Of a stretch of DNA of 15,360 nucleotides, positions 6,248-13,702 are shown in pieces. The stretch comes from Cyanobacteria bacterium M_surface_7_m2_037. Its GTDB lineage: Bacteria > Cyanobacteriota > Cyanobacteriia > PCC-6307 > Cyanobiaceae. The stretch is taken from positions 1-15,360 of the forward strand of contig VGPP01000030.1 in assembly GCA_016882585.1 (NCBI GenBank), read 5' to 3'. The position numbers and the translations under genes were made by a program. The notes beneath the pieces were generated by a model. That model was not told where the DNA came from. It did not search any database and saw only the letters and a list, made by a program, of their open reading frames with translations. The number at the start of each line of letters is the position of its first letter. The first letter of the stretch is position 1.

Positions 6248-6721
6248 ATGCAATGCCCCATCCTCTGGATCCACGGCGAGGCGCTCGGCCCCGCCAATCC
6301 CGCCCTGCAGGCCTATCCCGGCCGGCCGGCGGTGTTTGTGTTCGATGCCGAGCTGCTGGCGGGCCGCAGCCCCACCACCGGCGATCCGGCTGACGCCACG
6401 CCCCAGGCGGTGAGCCTCAAACGCATCGGCTTCCTCTACGAATGCCTGCTGGAGCTGCCCGTGAGCCTGCGCCACGGGGATGTGGTGGCTGAGGTGCTCG
6501 CCTTCGCCCGCGCCCATGGCGCCGATGGCATCGTCACCAGCGCCGGCACCGACCCGCGGGTGGAGGGGATCTGCCAGGCCCTCGAGCAGGAGCTGCCGGT
6601 GGAGGTGCTGGAACCTGAGCCGTTCGTGGAGCTGGACGGGAAGGTGGATCTGGGGCGCTTCAGCCGCTATTGGCGCCGCGCCGAACGGGAGGTGTGGGCC
6701 GCGGCCAGCCAAGAGCAGTAG
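6248..6721 (+). CDS. Stand-alone photolyase N-terminal (alpha/beta) domain-like protein
   Basis: This 157-residue protein resembles the Rossmann-like antenna domain of photolyases. P4-I-L-W-I-H followed by N17-P-A-L, then V29-F-V-F-D-A, parallels I-F-W-H-R-R...N-L-G-L...V-F-V-L-D-P of the full photolyase at 9179-10711. The later parts also run parallel. S57-L-K-R-I-G-F-L-Y-E-C-L matches the ARVWFLLESLKEL helix, G77-D-V-V-A-E-V-L matches GDPAEVLPRL, and the G91-A-D-G-I-V-T-S strand matches APVVAWNRDVE. The R-R-D-L-R motif of antenna-binding photolyases is replaced by G-E-A-L-G, so a classical cofactor site is doubtful. Four bases separate it from the FAD-domain gene. Together they make up the two halves of one photolyase fold in reversed order. 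Complex formation is inference. Confidence 0.72.
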   Translation: MQCPILWIHGEALGPANPALQAYPGRPAVFVFDAELLAGRSPTTGDPADATPQAVSLKRIGFLYECLLELPVSLRHGDVVAEVLAFARAHGADGIVTSAGTDPRVEGICQALEQELPVEVLEPEPFVELDGKVDLGRFSRYWRRAEREVWAAASQEQ

Positions 6722-6733
6722 GGACGCCGCGGC

Positions 6734-7261
6734 TCAGGAAGCCGGTGGAGCCCCATTCATCAACTCCTCTTCCTGCTGGCGCACCTCATAGGGGGAGGGC
6801 AGCAGGTCCTGCTCTTCCACCAAGGGGAAGGTCTGCACCTTCACATCGGCGGCCTTGCGCGGTGGCTCGCTCCACTGCCACTGCGCCCGCGGTGCCCGCG
6901 CTTTGCACAGCGCCTCCAACTCCCGCTTCAGCGCCCGCTGCACATCCTTGCGGGCGACGGCCTCAAAAAATTCGGCGCGGGTGGCCAGGCCGGAGCTGAA
7001 GGGAGCGCTGCCATTGCCGTTGAACAACCGGGCCGGATCCACCAGCCAGCGGGGTTTGCACACGCCCTGCTGGCTGGTGTCGGTTTCCAGCCAGATGTGC
7101 AGGCCGTAGCCATCGGGCTGGCTCACCACAGCCAGGCCGTCGTGGGGCTGGTTGCGCTGCAGGGGATAGAGGCTCCAGCTGGCGCTGCGGTGCGCCGGCA
7201 CGCACCCCACCAGAGCGGCGGCGAGCAACAGGCCGCTCCAGCAGCGAGGCGAACGCAGCAC
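6734..7261 (-). CDS. Small predicted lipoprotein of unknown function
   Basis: Starting at the GTG at 7261, the 175-residue product has a compact lipoprotein signal. Residues R3, R6 and C7 precede a hydrophobic core (S9-A16), then the lipobox L17-V-G-C20. In-frame ATGs at 7330 and further upstream would make an unusually long leader and collide with the divergent ATG at 7329, so the GTG is preferred. The mature part is soluble with Y-G-L-H-I-W and two further cysteines (V-C-K-P and L-C-K-A). It also has a basic helix around E-F-F-E-A-V-A-R-K-D-V-Q-R-A and an acidic C-terminus E-E-Q-D-L...Q-Q-E-E-E. I do not recognise a family. It would be membrane-anchored by its lipid. It is convergent with the photolyase-like pair (12-base gap). 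Confidence 0.6.
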   Translation of the reverse strand: MLRSPRCWSGLLLAAALVGCVPAHRSASWSLYPLQRNQPHDGLAVVSQPDGYGLHIWLETDTSQQGVCKPRWLVDPARLFNGNGSAPFSSGLATRAEFFEAVARKDVQRALKRELEALCKARAPRAQWQWSEPPRKAADVKVQTFPLVEEQDLLPSPYEVRQQEEELMNGAPPAS

Positions 7262-7328
7262 AGATCGAAGCAAGGCCAGCTGAGACACAATCGCCGCATC
7301 CTGCCCCACCTGAGCCAGAGCCGCTGCC

Positions 7329-7919
7329 ATGGTGCTCACCGCTTCCACGATGCTGCCGCTGGGCACTCCCCTGCCTGCCTTCGAGCTTCCGCAGGTGTGG
7401 GGCTCCAACGGCGCTGTTGGGGATGGTGATCACGGCGCGGCCTGGAGCAGCGCAAGCCTGAGCGCGCAACCGGTGCTGGTGCTGTTCCTCTGCGCCCACT
7501 GCCCCTTCGTGAAGCACATCGAACCAGAGCTGAGCCGGCTGGAGGCCGACTTCGGCAGCCAGGTGCAGATCGTGGCCATCTCCAGCAACAGCACGCTCAC
7601 CCATCCGCAGGATGGGCCTGAGGGCTTGCGGGATCAGGCAGCGCGCAACGGCTGGCACTTTCCCTATCTCTTTGATGCGAGCCAGGCCGTGGCGCGCACC
7701 TTCCACGCGGCTTGCACCCCTGATCTCTATCTGTTCGATGCAGCGCACCAGCTCGTGTACCGAGGGCAGCTCGATGGCAGCCGCCCCGGCAACGACCAAC
7801 CGCTCGACGGCCGCGATCTGCGCGCAGCGATGGCGGCCCTCCTGAGCGGCCAGCCCATCAGCGCCGACCAGCAAGCCTCGATTGGTTGCAACATCAAGTG
7901 GCATCCCGAGGGGGCCTGA
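7329..7919 (+). CDS. Thioredoxin-fold protein of the AhpC/TSA-redoxin type
   Basis: This 196-residue cytosolic redoxin has P13-L-P-A-F-E-L near the start and then V51-L-F-L-C-A-H-C-P-F. C55 and C58 form a CxxC in the thioredoxin position. The cis-proline is P131 in ACTPDLYLF, preceded by C129. The C-terminal S184-I-G-C-N-I-K-W is a conserved ending of this thioredoxin-like subgroup. The CAHC motif points to a thiol redox or peroxidase-like activity; the partner is unknown. The ATG at 7329 sits in CCATGG. An in-frame ATG at 7350 (MLPLGTPLPAF) is an equally plausible start. Its stop lies 38 bases before the DegT ATG, in the same direction, so co-transcription is likely. Confidence 0.8.
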   Translation: MVLTASTMLPLGTPLPAFELPQVWGSNGAVGDGDHGAAWSSASLSAQPVLVLFLCAHCPFVKHIEPELSRLEADFGSQVQIVAISSNSTLTHPQDGPEGLRDQAARNGWHFPYLFDASQAVARTFHAACTPDLYLFDAAHQLVYRGQLDGSRPGNDQPLDGRDLRAAMAALLSGQPISADQQASIGCNIKWHPEGA

Positions 7920-7957
7920 GGATCGGGGAACCGAACACGGGCCTTAAGGTTGCCTTC

Positions 7958-9178
7958 ATGCAGGTGCCCCCTTTCAGCCTCACCGAGCAGCTCGATGCGC
8001 TGGGCGAGCAGCTTGATGCCGCCGTTCTGCAGGTGTTGCGCAGCGGCCAATACATCGGTGGTGGCGTGATCGCCGCCTTTGAACAAGCCTTCGCCAAAGC
8101 GGTGGGCACTCCGCACGCGGTGGGCTGCAACAGCGGCACCGATGCCTTGATCCTGGCCCTGCGCGGCCTGGGCGTGGGTCCCGGTGATGAGGTGATCACC
8201 TGCTCCTTCAGCTTCTTCGCCACCGCCGAAGCGATCAGCGCCGTGGGCGCCACGCCGGTATTCGTGGATGTGGAGGAGAGCTCCTATCTGATCAATCTCG
8301 AGCAGCTGGAGACGGCCATCACGCCAGCCACCAAGGTGCTGCTGCCGGTGCACCTGTTCGGCCGCCCAGTGGATATGGAGCGGGTGTGCGCCATCGCCGA
8401 ACGCCATGGCCTCAAGGTGGTGGAAGACTGCGCCCAGGCCAGCGGCGCCAGCTGGGCCGGCAAGCCCGTGGGTAGCTGGGGCGATGTGGGCTGCTTCAGC
8501 TTCTTCCCCACGAAAAACCTGGGCGGTGCCGGTGATGGTGGCGCTGTCACCTGCCGCGACGACGCCCTGGCGCAGCGCATGCGCGAGCTGGCCGTGCACG
8601 GCATGCCCCGCCGCTACTTGCACACCGAGCTCGGCTACAACAGCCGCCTCGATGCCATCCAGGCCGCAGTGCTCAACGTGAAGCTGCCGCACCTGGAGCG
8701 CTGGATCGAGCTGCGCCGCAGCATCGCCGCCCGCTACCGCAGCCAACTCGACACCGCCAACACGATCCACCTGCCCGAGGCCGGCCCTGAAGGCCACAGC
8801 TGGAACCAGTTCGTGGTGCGGGTGCCCGCCTGCAGCCCCACACCCGCCTGCAACCAGAGCTGCACCCCGTCGTCGGATAGCGCAAGCTTCGGCCTACCGG
8901 AAGCCTGCTGCCGCGACTGGCTCAAACAGCAGCTGCAGGAGGCCGGGGTGACCACGATCATCTATTACCCAATCCCCATCCACCGCCAGCCCGCCTACGC
9001 CCACCTGGGCTATGAGCCGGGATCCCTGCCTGTGACCGAGCGGCTCTGCGCGGAGGTGCTCAGCCTGCCGATCTTCCCGGAGCTGAGCAGCGTGCAGCAG
9101 CAGCAGGTGATCGAGGTGCTCCACACCCTCTGCGGAGCCGCGGCCAACCGCGACGCCACAGCAGCCATCGCCGCCTGA
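7958..9178 (+). CDS. DegT/DnrJ/EryC1/StrS-family PLP-dependent sugar aminotransferase
   Basis: The 406-residue protein is a fold-type I aminotransferase of the family that aminates nucleotide-linked keto-sugars for surface polysaccharides. Landmarks are G56-C-N-S-G-T-D-A-L, H132-L-F-G-R-P-V-D-M, E156-D-C-A-Q (D157 contacts the PLP ring nitrogen), and S181-F-F-P-T-K-N-L-G-G with K186 as the Schiff-base lysine. N228-S-R-L-D-A-I-Q-A completes the set. The ATG at 7958 has an AAGG ribosome-binding site at 7945-7948. A longer frame from 7886 overlaps the thioredoxin gene and adds no family sequence. Residues about 290-318 form an insert rich in Cys, Ser and Pro (C292, C298, C302, C317, C318), unlike the short loop normally there. 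The substrate sugar cannot be named. The stop abuts the convergent photolyase stop with no gap. Confidence 0.88.
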   Translation: MQVPPFSLTEQLDALGEQLDAAVLQVLRSGQYIGGGVIAAFEQAFAKAVGTPHAVGCNSGTDALILALRGLGVGPGDEVITCSFSFFATAEAISAVGATPVFVDVEESSYLINLEQLETAITPATKVLLPVHLFGRPVDMERVCAIAERHGLKVVEDCAQASGASWAGKPVGSWGDVGCFSFFPTKNLGGAGDGGAVTCRDDALAQRMRELAVHGMPRRYLHTELGYNSRLDAIQAAVLNVKLPHLERWIELRRSIAARYRSQLDTANTIHLPEAGPEGHSWNQFVVRVPACSPTPACNQSCTPSSDSASFGLPEACCRDWLKQQLQEAGVTTIIYYPIPIHRQPAYAHLGYEPGSLPVTERLCAEVLSLPIFPELSSVQQQQVIEVLHTLCGAAANRDATAAIAA

Positions 9179-10711
9179 TCAGCCAGCTCCTGGTTTCGGC
9201 AAGGCGGCGTAAAGAGCCTTGAAGCGCGCCTGCTGCTTCTTGTGGCTCACCACCGGCGCCGGATAGCCGCGACGCTCCATCGGCGCGATCTCGCCGCTGA
9301 GCAGGTCTTTCGTGTTGACGTGGCGCAGCTCCGGCAGCCAGTGGCGGATGTACTCGCCCTTGGGATCGAACTTGCTGGCCTGGGTGGCGGGATTGAAGAT
9401 GCGCAGCGGCTTGGGATCCATGCCGCTGCTGGCACTCCACTGCCAGCCGCCGTTGTTGGCCGCCAGATCCCCGTCCACCAGGCGCTGCATGAAGGCGGTC
9501 TCGCCCCAGCGCCAGTCGCAGATCAAATCTTTCACCAGATAGGAGGCCACGATCATGCGGCAACGGTTGTGCATCCAGCCGCACTCGTTGAGCTGGCGCA
9601 TCGCCGCATCGATGATCGGCATGCCGGTGAGGCCTTCGCACCAGGCCTCGTAATGGCCCTGGTGGTTATCCCAGGGGAAGTGCTTCCACTGCGGCCGGTA
9701 GGGGCCCTCCGCCAGCTCAGGGAAATGGAACAGCGCCTGCTGATAAAACTCGCGCCAGGCCAGCTCCTGCTCCCACACCCCGATTGAGCTGAGCGCCTCC
9801 TCAGCGCCGCCCAAGGCCACGGCCACCTGGCGCGCTTGTTGGGCCGCCGCCCAGGCCTGGCGCGGGCTGAGGGTGCCGAATTTCAGCGCCGCACTCAGCC
9901 CCGAGGTGCCGGCCTCACCTGGCATGTTGCGGCCCGGTTCGTAGTCGAGCAGCGGGATGCCGCGACCGCTGCCGGGCTCGCCATCGCAAAAGCGCTGCAG
10001 CTGTGCCAGCGCCGCGGCCTCCCCCGGCCGGCAGGGGCAGAGATCAGCCCCCTCAAACGCCTGCCCCAAGGCCTCCAGGCTGGGCAGGCTGGCTTGCAGC
10101 GGCAGCGTTGCCCACACGCGCGCCCGCGGCTCAGGCAGCTCGGCCGGATCGAAATCCACCAAGCCCGTGGGTGCCGGCACCGGCTCCAGGCCGCCCTGCA
10201 GTACTGAACCGACTGCCGCCTTGCGCTCCACCTGGCCGCGCCAGTTGCGCTGAAAGGGACCGTAAACGCGATAGGGATCGCCACCGCCGGTCTTGAGGGC
10301 TTCGGGGGCCACCAAGAGCTGATCCCAATCCACCAGCACCTTGCGGCCCGCCTCTTGGAGCGCCGCAGCCACCCGGCGATCGCGCGCCCGCCCATAGGGC
10401 TCCACGTCGCGGTTCCAGGCCACCACCGGGGCGGCGAGGGCTTCCGCCAAACGCGGCAACACTTCAGCAGGATCACCCTCGAGCACCAACAGCCGGCTGC
10501 CCGCCTCACGCCAGCGCTGCTGCAGCTCCTTCAGGCTCTCCAGCAAAAACCACACCCGCGCCGGCGCCAGATCGGCGGCGCTCAGGATCGCCGGATCGAG
10601 CACAAACACGCCCGTCACCGCCGGAGTCGCGGCCGCCGCGGCCGCAAGGCCAAGGTTGTCGGCTAGGCGCAGATCGCGCCGATGCCAGAAGATCCAGCGT
10701 TCCACCGCCAT
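9179..10711 (-). CDS. phr: Class I deoxyribodipyrimidine photolyase (CPD repair)
   Basis: This complete 510-residue photolyase uses blue light and FADH- to split cyclobutane pyrimidine dimers. The N-terminal antenna domain carries F8-W-H-R-R-D-L-R-L-A-D-N. The helical FAD domain carries L276-K-F-G-T-L-S-P, E316-L-A-W-R-E-F-Y, T362-G-M-P-I-I-D-A-A-M-R-Q-L, G378-W-M-H-N-R-C-R-M, and D413-G-D-L-A-A-N-N-G-G-W-Q-W. N419 corresponds to E. coli N378. W423, W400 and W347 match the E. coli electron-transfer chain W382, W359 and W306 in spacing. It resembles the Synechococcus PCC 6301 enzyme, which carries an 8-HDF antenna; the antenna type here is inferred. Its ATG shares a base with the Nudix stop (TGATG at 10713-10709), so it is the second gene of that operon. 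An HIP1 octamer lies inside it at 10376-10383. Confidence 0.95.
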   Translation of the reverse strand: MAVERWIFWHRRDLRLADNLGLAAAAAATPAVTGVFVLDPAILSAADLAPARVWFLLESLKELQQRWREAGSRLLVLEGDPAEVLPRLAEALAAPVVAWNRDVEPYGRARDRRVAAALQEAGRKVLVDWDQLLVAPEALKTGGGDPYRVYGPFQRNWRGQVERKAAVGSVLQGGLEPVPAPTGLVDFDPAELPEPRARVWATLPLQASLPSLEALGQAFEGADLCPCRPGEAAALAQLQRFCDGEPGSGRGIPLLDYEPGRNMPGEAGTSGLSAALKFGTLSPRQAWAAAQQARQVAVALGGAEEALSSIGVWEQELAWREFYQQALFHFPELAEGPYRPQWKHFPWDNHQGHYEAWCEGLTGMPIIDAAMRQLNECGWMHNRCRMIVASYLVKDLICDWRWGETAFMQRLVDGDLAANNGGWQWSASSGMDPKPLRIFNPATQASKFDPKGEYIRHWLPELRHVNTKDLLSGEIAPMERRGYPAPVVSHKKQQARFKALYAALPKPGAG

Positions 10712-11271
10712 CAGAGCCCCAGCAGCTGCTTGGCCCGGAACCAGGCGGTGATGCTCTTGCCGTCGAGGTATTCATCGCCGCTGGCAATGGCAGCATCGAG
10801 CTCGGCGGGCGTCATCAACACCACCTCAAGATCTTCATCGTCGTCGCCGGCAGGGCGCTCGCTGAGCTCCGTGAGCTCGCGCGCCAGGAAGAGGTGAATC
10901 ACCTCATCCGAATAGCCGGGGCAGGGCAGCATCGCGCCAAGCGCGTCCCAGCGGCTGGCGCTGTAACCCGCTTCCTCCTGCAACTCCCGCTGCATCGTGG
11001 AGAGCGGGGTTTCGCCCGATTCCAGGGTGCCGGCCGGGAACTCCAGCAAGCGTGTAGCCACCGCAAAGCGGTACTGGCGCAACACCACCACACGGCCGTC
11101 GGCGAGCACCGGCACCGCCAGGGAGGCGCCGGGGTGCTTGATCACGCCGAACGTGCCCTCCACCCCCATCGGCAGCTGCACCCGGTTGATCTCGAAGAGC
11201 AGCTTGCGGGCATCGAGGCTGGCGGTGGTCTCCAGATGGCGCGCAGGTTCCGGGGCGGGAAGAGGAGCCAT
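10711..11271 (-). CDS. Nudix hydrolase, ADP-ribose pyrophosphatase-like
   Basis: This 186-residue protein has a perfect Nudix box. G81 is followed by E87, then R95-E96-L-Q-E99-E100-A-G102-Y103, fitting G-x5-E-x7-R-E-U-x-E-E-x-G-U. A71-V-A-T-R-L-L-E-F-P-A-G before the box and G166-D-E-Y-L-D-G-K-S after it resemble NudF-type ADP-ribose pyrophosphatases, which hydrolyse nucleoside diphosphate sugars with Mg2+. The exact substrate is not determined. The ATG at 11271 is preferred to the upstream in-frame start at 11325, whose extra 18 residues are not family-like. The stop overlaps the photolyase start by one base. Upstream, 183 bases separate it from the divergent propeller gene. Confidence 0.9.
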   Translation of the reverse strand: MAPLPAPEPARHLETTASLDARKLLFEINRVQLPMGVEGTFGVIKHPGASLAVPVLADGRVVVLRQYRFAVATRLLEFPAGTLESGETPLSTMQRELQEEAGYSASRWDALGAMLPCPGYSDEVIHLFLARELTELSERPAGDDDEDLEVVLMTPAELDAAIASGDEYLDGKSITAWFRAKQLLGL

Positions 11272-11422
11272 CGACGACAAGAATCGGCAAACCACCGACC
11301 TAGAACTGGAAGCAGTGTCGCGCAACCCCTCCCAGCCGAAGAAAGCAAGCTTGGGACTCCAGCCGCATCGAACACCACCTTAATTAATCCCAAAGCAAAC
11401 GCCAGGACAATAAATAAGAAAA

Positions 11423-11428
11423 TAGAAT
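11423..11428 (+). promoter_or_regulatory. Possible -10 element in an AT-rich leader of the propeller gene
   Basis: TAGAAT differs from TATAAT at one position and lies 26 bases before the ATG at 11455, in an AT-rich stretch (11380-11445) that stands out from the GC-rich surroundings. No matching -35 hexamer is seen at 17 bases. The call is weak. Confidence 0.25.
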
Positions 11429-11454
11429 AACTCAATAAAACCAAGAGCCCATCC

Positions 11455-13089
11455 ATGGGATTAGGACACGGCGAGATCATTCAAGACATCACAGCGGGCA
11501 TGGCTATGGGCGCTCGCAAGCCCCCGCTGGTCGGCAGCGAAGGGACGTGGTCCGCCAAAATATTCTGCCGCTACCTCAATCAAGCTTCACGCCAAAAGAC
11601 AGGCGACGTCATTGACTATCAGATCCGCACCAGCACAGATGAGGCCGGTGTTTATGATACCCATGAGATTCATGCAAGCCGCAACGGCCTGATCTACTTC
11701 ACCCAACAGAAGCACGACCGCGCCGGCTACATCAGACCCGACGGAGCCATCAAACTCTTTGAGATGCCCGAAGGATCTCACCCTCACGGAATTCGCCTCG
11801 ACCAAGACAGTCGACTCTTCGTCACCCTCGAATACCAGGACAAACTCGCCGAAATCGATCCCATCAACGGCACAATCCTGCGGGAATTTAACATCAGCTT
11901 TGATGACCCAAGCAGCGAAGGCGTCGTAGGCCCTCACGGGCTTGCCATCGATACAGAAGGGAAGCTTTGGTATACAGGCAAATCCTCCGATGTCATCGGC
12001 TGGGTCAACCCAGACAGCGGAGAGCAAAAGAAGTTTATCCTTCCAACACGCGCCAATTTTGGAGCAAACTTTACCCACGGAATCCTGTCCAACGCCAGCG
12101 GCCCGATCCACGTTGAAATTGATCAAAGTGGTAACGCATGGTTCGTCAATCTTTTAACCAGTGAGATTGGCCGCATCAGCGGCGATGGCTCGATCAAGTT
12201 TTTCGAGATCTCAGGCCTTGCCTCTGTCGACAACACGCGCCCAATCAACGTAATCCCCGGCCCTGACGGAAAAATCTGGGTTACCGTTGAAGGCAACAAT
12301 GATGCATCCATTCCCAGCGACAGCCTGGCGAACAAAGGCGGTATCGCACGCTTCGACCCAATCACGGAAACCTTCATCGGCTATCAACAGAGCACATCCA
12401 AAGGTGCTGGCGGAGCCGTTGGTGCTACCAAGGATTCAATCTGGTTTCAGTACCAGGAGCAGTCCCTTGAAGAGCTGACCATCGATCAGAACGGCCGGCA
12501 ATCACAAACAAGCTTCGCCCTACCAGAGATCGGGCAGCGTGTCATGCATCGCATCACACGCGGTCCCGAGGGAAACATGTGGTTTACCAGCCTGATGCAG
12601 GACACCGTCAGCGTGCTGACGACAGACAACGTAGGCATACCCGTCTACTCGTTTCGCCAGGAGAAAGGCAAGCGCCAGTATCTGAGCGCTCTACCAGACG
12701 AGATCACAGGACTGCAACAAGACAACAGCGGCTACAGCAACCAAGAAGGTCTTTTCCTGAGCGCTCTGAAAGGCCGCCATTCAGTACCAACTCATCGGTA
12801 CGAAGACACCGTGACAGGCCGACATCTCTGGAAAATCGATCGATTGAACACGGAAACGGGACTCCTCCCCTTCAAAGAGCAGAGCCGCTACAACTATGAA
12901 GGCAAAGACTTCCGCGTTTATCCAACCCGTGATTCCGCGGATGGCCTGATCCCGATTTACCAAGCTTTCAACCCGCGCACACACAGCATCGAATGGTCTG
13001 ACACACGCAAAGACTTCTCCAAAGGGTTTCAAGATGTCCGCATCGCCTGGTACGCAGAACCCTTCCCGATCGATTCCTCACAATTCTGA
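11455..13089 (+). CDS. Streptogramin lyase (Vgb)-like seven-bladed beta-propeller with C-terminal repeat module
   Basis: The 544-residue protein has two parts. Residues about 67-390 contain seven repeats of the Vgb type, each a 'HGI...G.iWfT...' strand set: near H70, H111, H161, H219, N265, G323 and H365. Good examples are GPHGLAIDTEGKLWYTGKSS and ITRGPEGNMWFTS. Vgb linearises streptogramin B antibiotics, but most chromosomal homologues have no shown function. The usual WFTE glutamate is absent in several blades here. Residues about 395-540 form three degenerate repeats resembling the DUF5648 lipase-like/propeller-associated module. They begin PVYSF, PTHRY and PIYQAF and end with aromatic 'A-W-Y-A-E-P-F'-type strands. 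No signal peptide is evident. Base composition is clearly less GC-rich than either flank, suggesting transfer. It lies opposite to folK and the Nudix gene. Confidence 0.75.
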   Translation: MGLGHGEIIQDITAGMAMGARKPPLVGSEGTWSAKIFCRYLNQASRQKTGDVIDYQIRTSTDEAGVYDTHEIHASRNGLIYFTQQKHDRAGYIRPDGAIKLFEMPEGSHPHGIRLDQDSRLFVTLEYQDKLAEIDPINGTILREFNISFDDPSSEGVVGPHGLAIDTEGKLWYTGKSSDVIGWVNPDSGEQKKFILPTRANFGANFTHGILSNASGPIHVEIDQSGNAWFVNLLTSEIGRISGDGSIKFFEISGLASVDNTRPINVIPGPDGKIWVTVEGNNDASIPSDSLANKGGIARFDPITETFIGYQQSTSKGAGGAVGATKDSIWFQYQEQSLEELTIDQNGRQSQTSFALPEIGQRVMHRITRGPEGNMWFTSLMQDTVSVLTTDNVGIPVYSFRQEKGKRQYLSALPDEITGLQQDNSGYSNQEGLFLSALKGRHSVPTHRYEDTVTGRHLWKIDRLNTETGLLPFKEQSRYNYEGKDFRVYPTRDSADGLIPIYQAFNPRTHSIEWSDTRKDFSKGFQDVRIAWYAEPFPIDSSQF

Positions 13090-13120
13090 TCGCCAGACCA
13101 GCGTTGAGGCGAAGCAAGGC

Positions 13121-13702
13121 TCAAGGCCATCCGATCGGCGACGGCGTCACCAGCTGTACGGAGGAGTCCAACTCCTGTGCGAGCAGGTTGTCCGCGCCCA
13201 CACAACGCCTTAATACGGGCAAGGGAGCTCCCCCATCCCGATCGATGGCCAACAGCGGCGCCAGCACAAACGCACGCTGATGCCAACGGGGATGCGGGAG
13301 CTCCAAACCGGACTGATCACAACGCAGCTCCCCCCACCAAAGGAGATCCAGATCCAGCGTGCGCGGTCCCCAGTGCTCGAGGCGCTGCCGACCAAAAGCC
13401 AGCTCGAGTTGCTGGAGTCTGGCCAAGAGTTGGAGCGCATCAGGAACACGCGGCGGCCTGGCGACTTGGGCTACCAAGACGGCATTCAGGTAATCCGGCT
13501 GACCGGGCGGCCCTCCCACGGGCGCGGTGCGGAACAGGGGGGACCAGCGCAGCGGAGAGGTGCGGCCAGCCCAGCAGGACAACACCTGCTCGAGCCGGGG
13601 GCGCACCGCAACCAAGGTCTCGAGGGGCCCACCCAAAGCGCTGGCCAAATTGGCCCCCAAGCCAATCGCCAGCGCTTCACCCTCGGGAAGGTGCGTCCTC
13701 AT
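13121..13702 (-). CDS. folK: 2-amino-4-hydroxy-6-hydroxymethyldihydropteridine diphosphokinase
   Basis: FolK transfers pyrophosphate from ATP to 6-hydroxymethyl-dihydropterin in folate synthesis. The 193-residue protein starts MRTHLPEGEALAIGLGANL with the G-L-G-A-N-L motif at 14-19. It has P56-L-F-R-T-A-P-V-G-G-P and P69-D-Y-L-N-A-V. The HPPK signature is H110-W-G-P-R-T-L-D-L-D-L-L, with catalytic Asp residues D117 and D119. P136-H-P-R...R143-A-F-V-L-A-P-L follows. The ATG at 13702 overlaps the preceding stop as ATGA, which decides the start over an in-frame codon at 13732. It is somewhat longer than the E. coli enzyme owing to its N- and C-terminal extensions. It is cotranscribed with the membrane-protein fragments upstream. 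Confidence 0.93.
   Translation of the reverse strand: MRTHLPEGEALAIGLGANLASALGGPLETLVAVRPRLEQVLSCWAGRTSPLRWSPLFRTAPVGGPPGQPDYLNAVLVAQVARPPRVPDALQLLARLQQLELAFGRQRLEHWGPRTLDLDLLWWGELRCDQSGLELPHPRWHQRAFVLAPLLAIDRDGGAPLPVLRRCVGADNLLAQELDSSVQLVTPSPIGWP

Noticed and set aside
5056..6297. Minus-strand frame of 413 codons opposite the FAD-domain gene
   Set aside because: The plus strand carries clear photolyase motifs here. The antisense product is Ala/Gly-rich without recognisable domains.
10376..10383. HIP1 octamer GCGATCGC
   Set aside because: A single copy in 15 kb of GC-rich DNA is not a feature; it only argues against a HIP1-rich cyanobacterium.
11455..13089. Reading the propeller gene as a streptogramin resistance gene
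   Set aside because: Only the Vgb-type fold is supported. The catalytic residues could not be placed and several WFTE positions differ, so antibiotic inactivation is not claimed.
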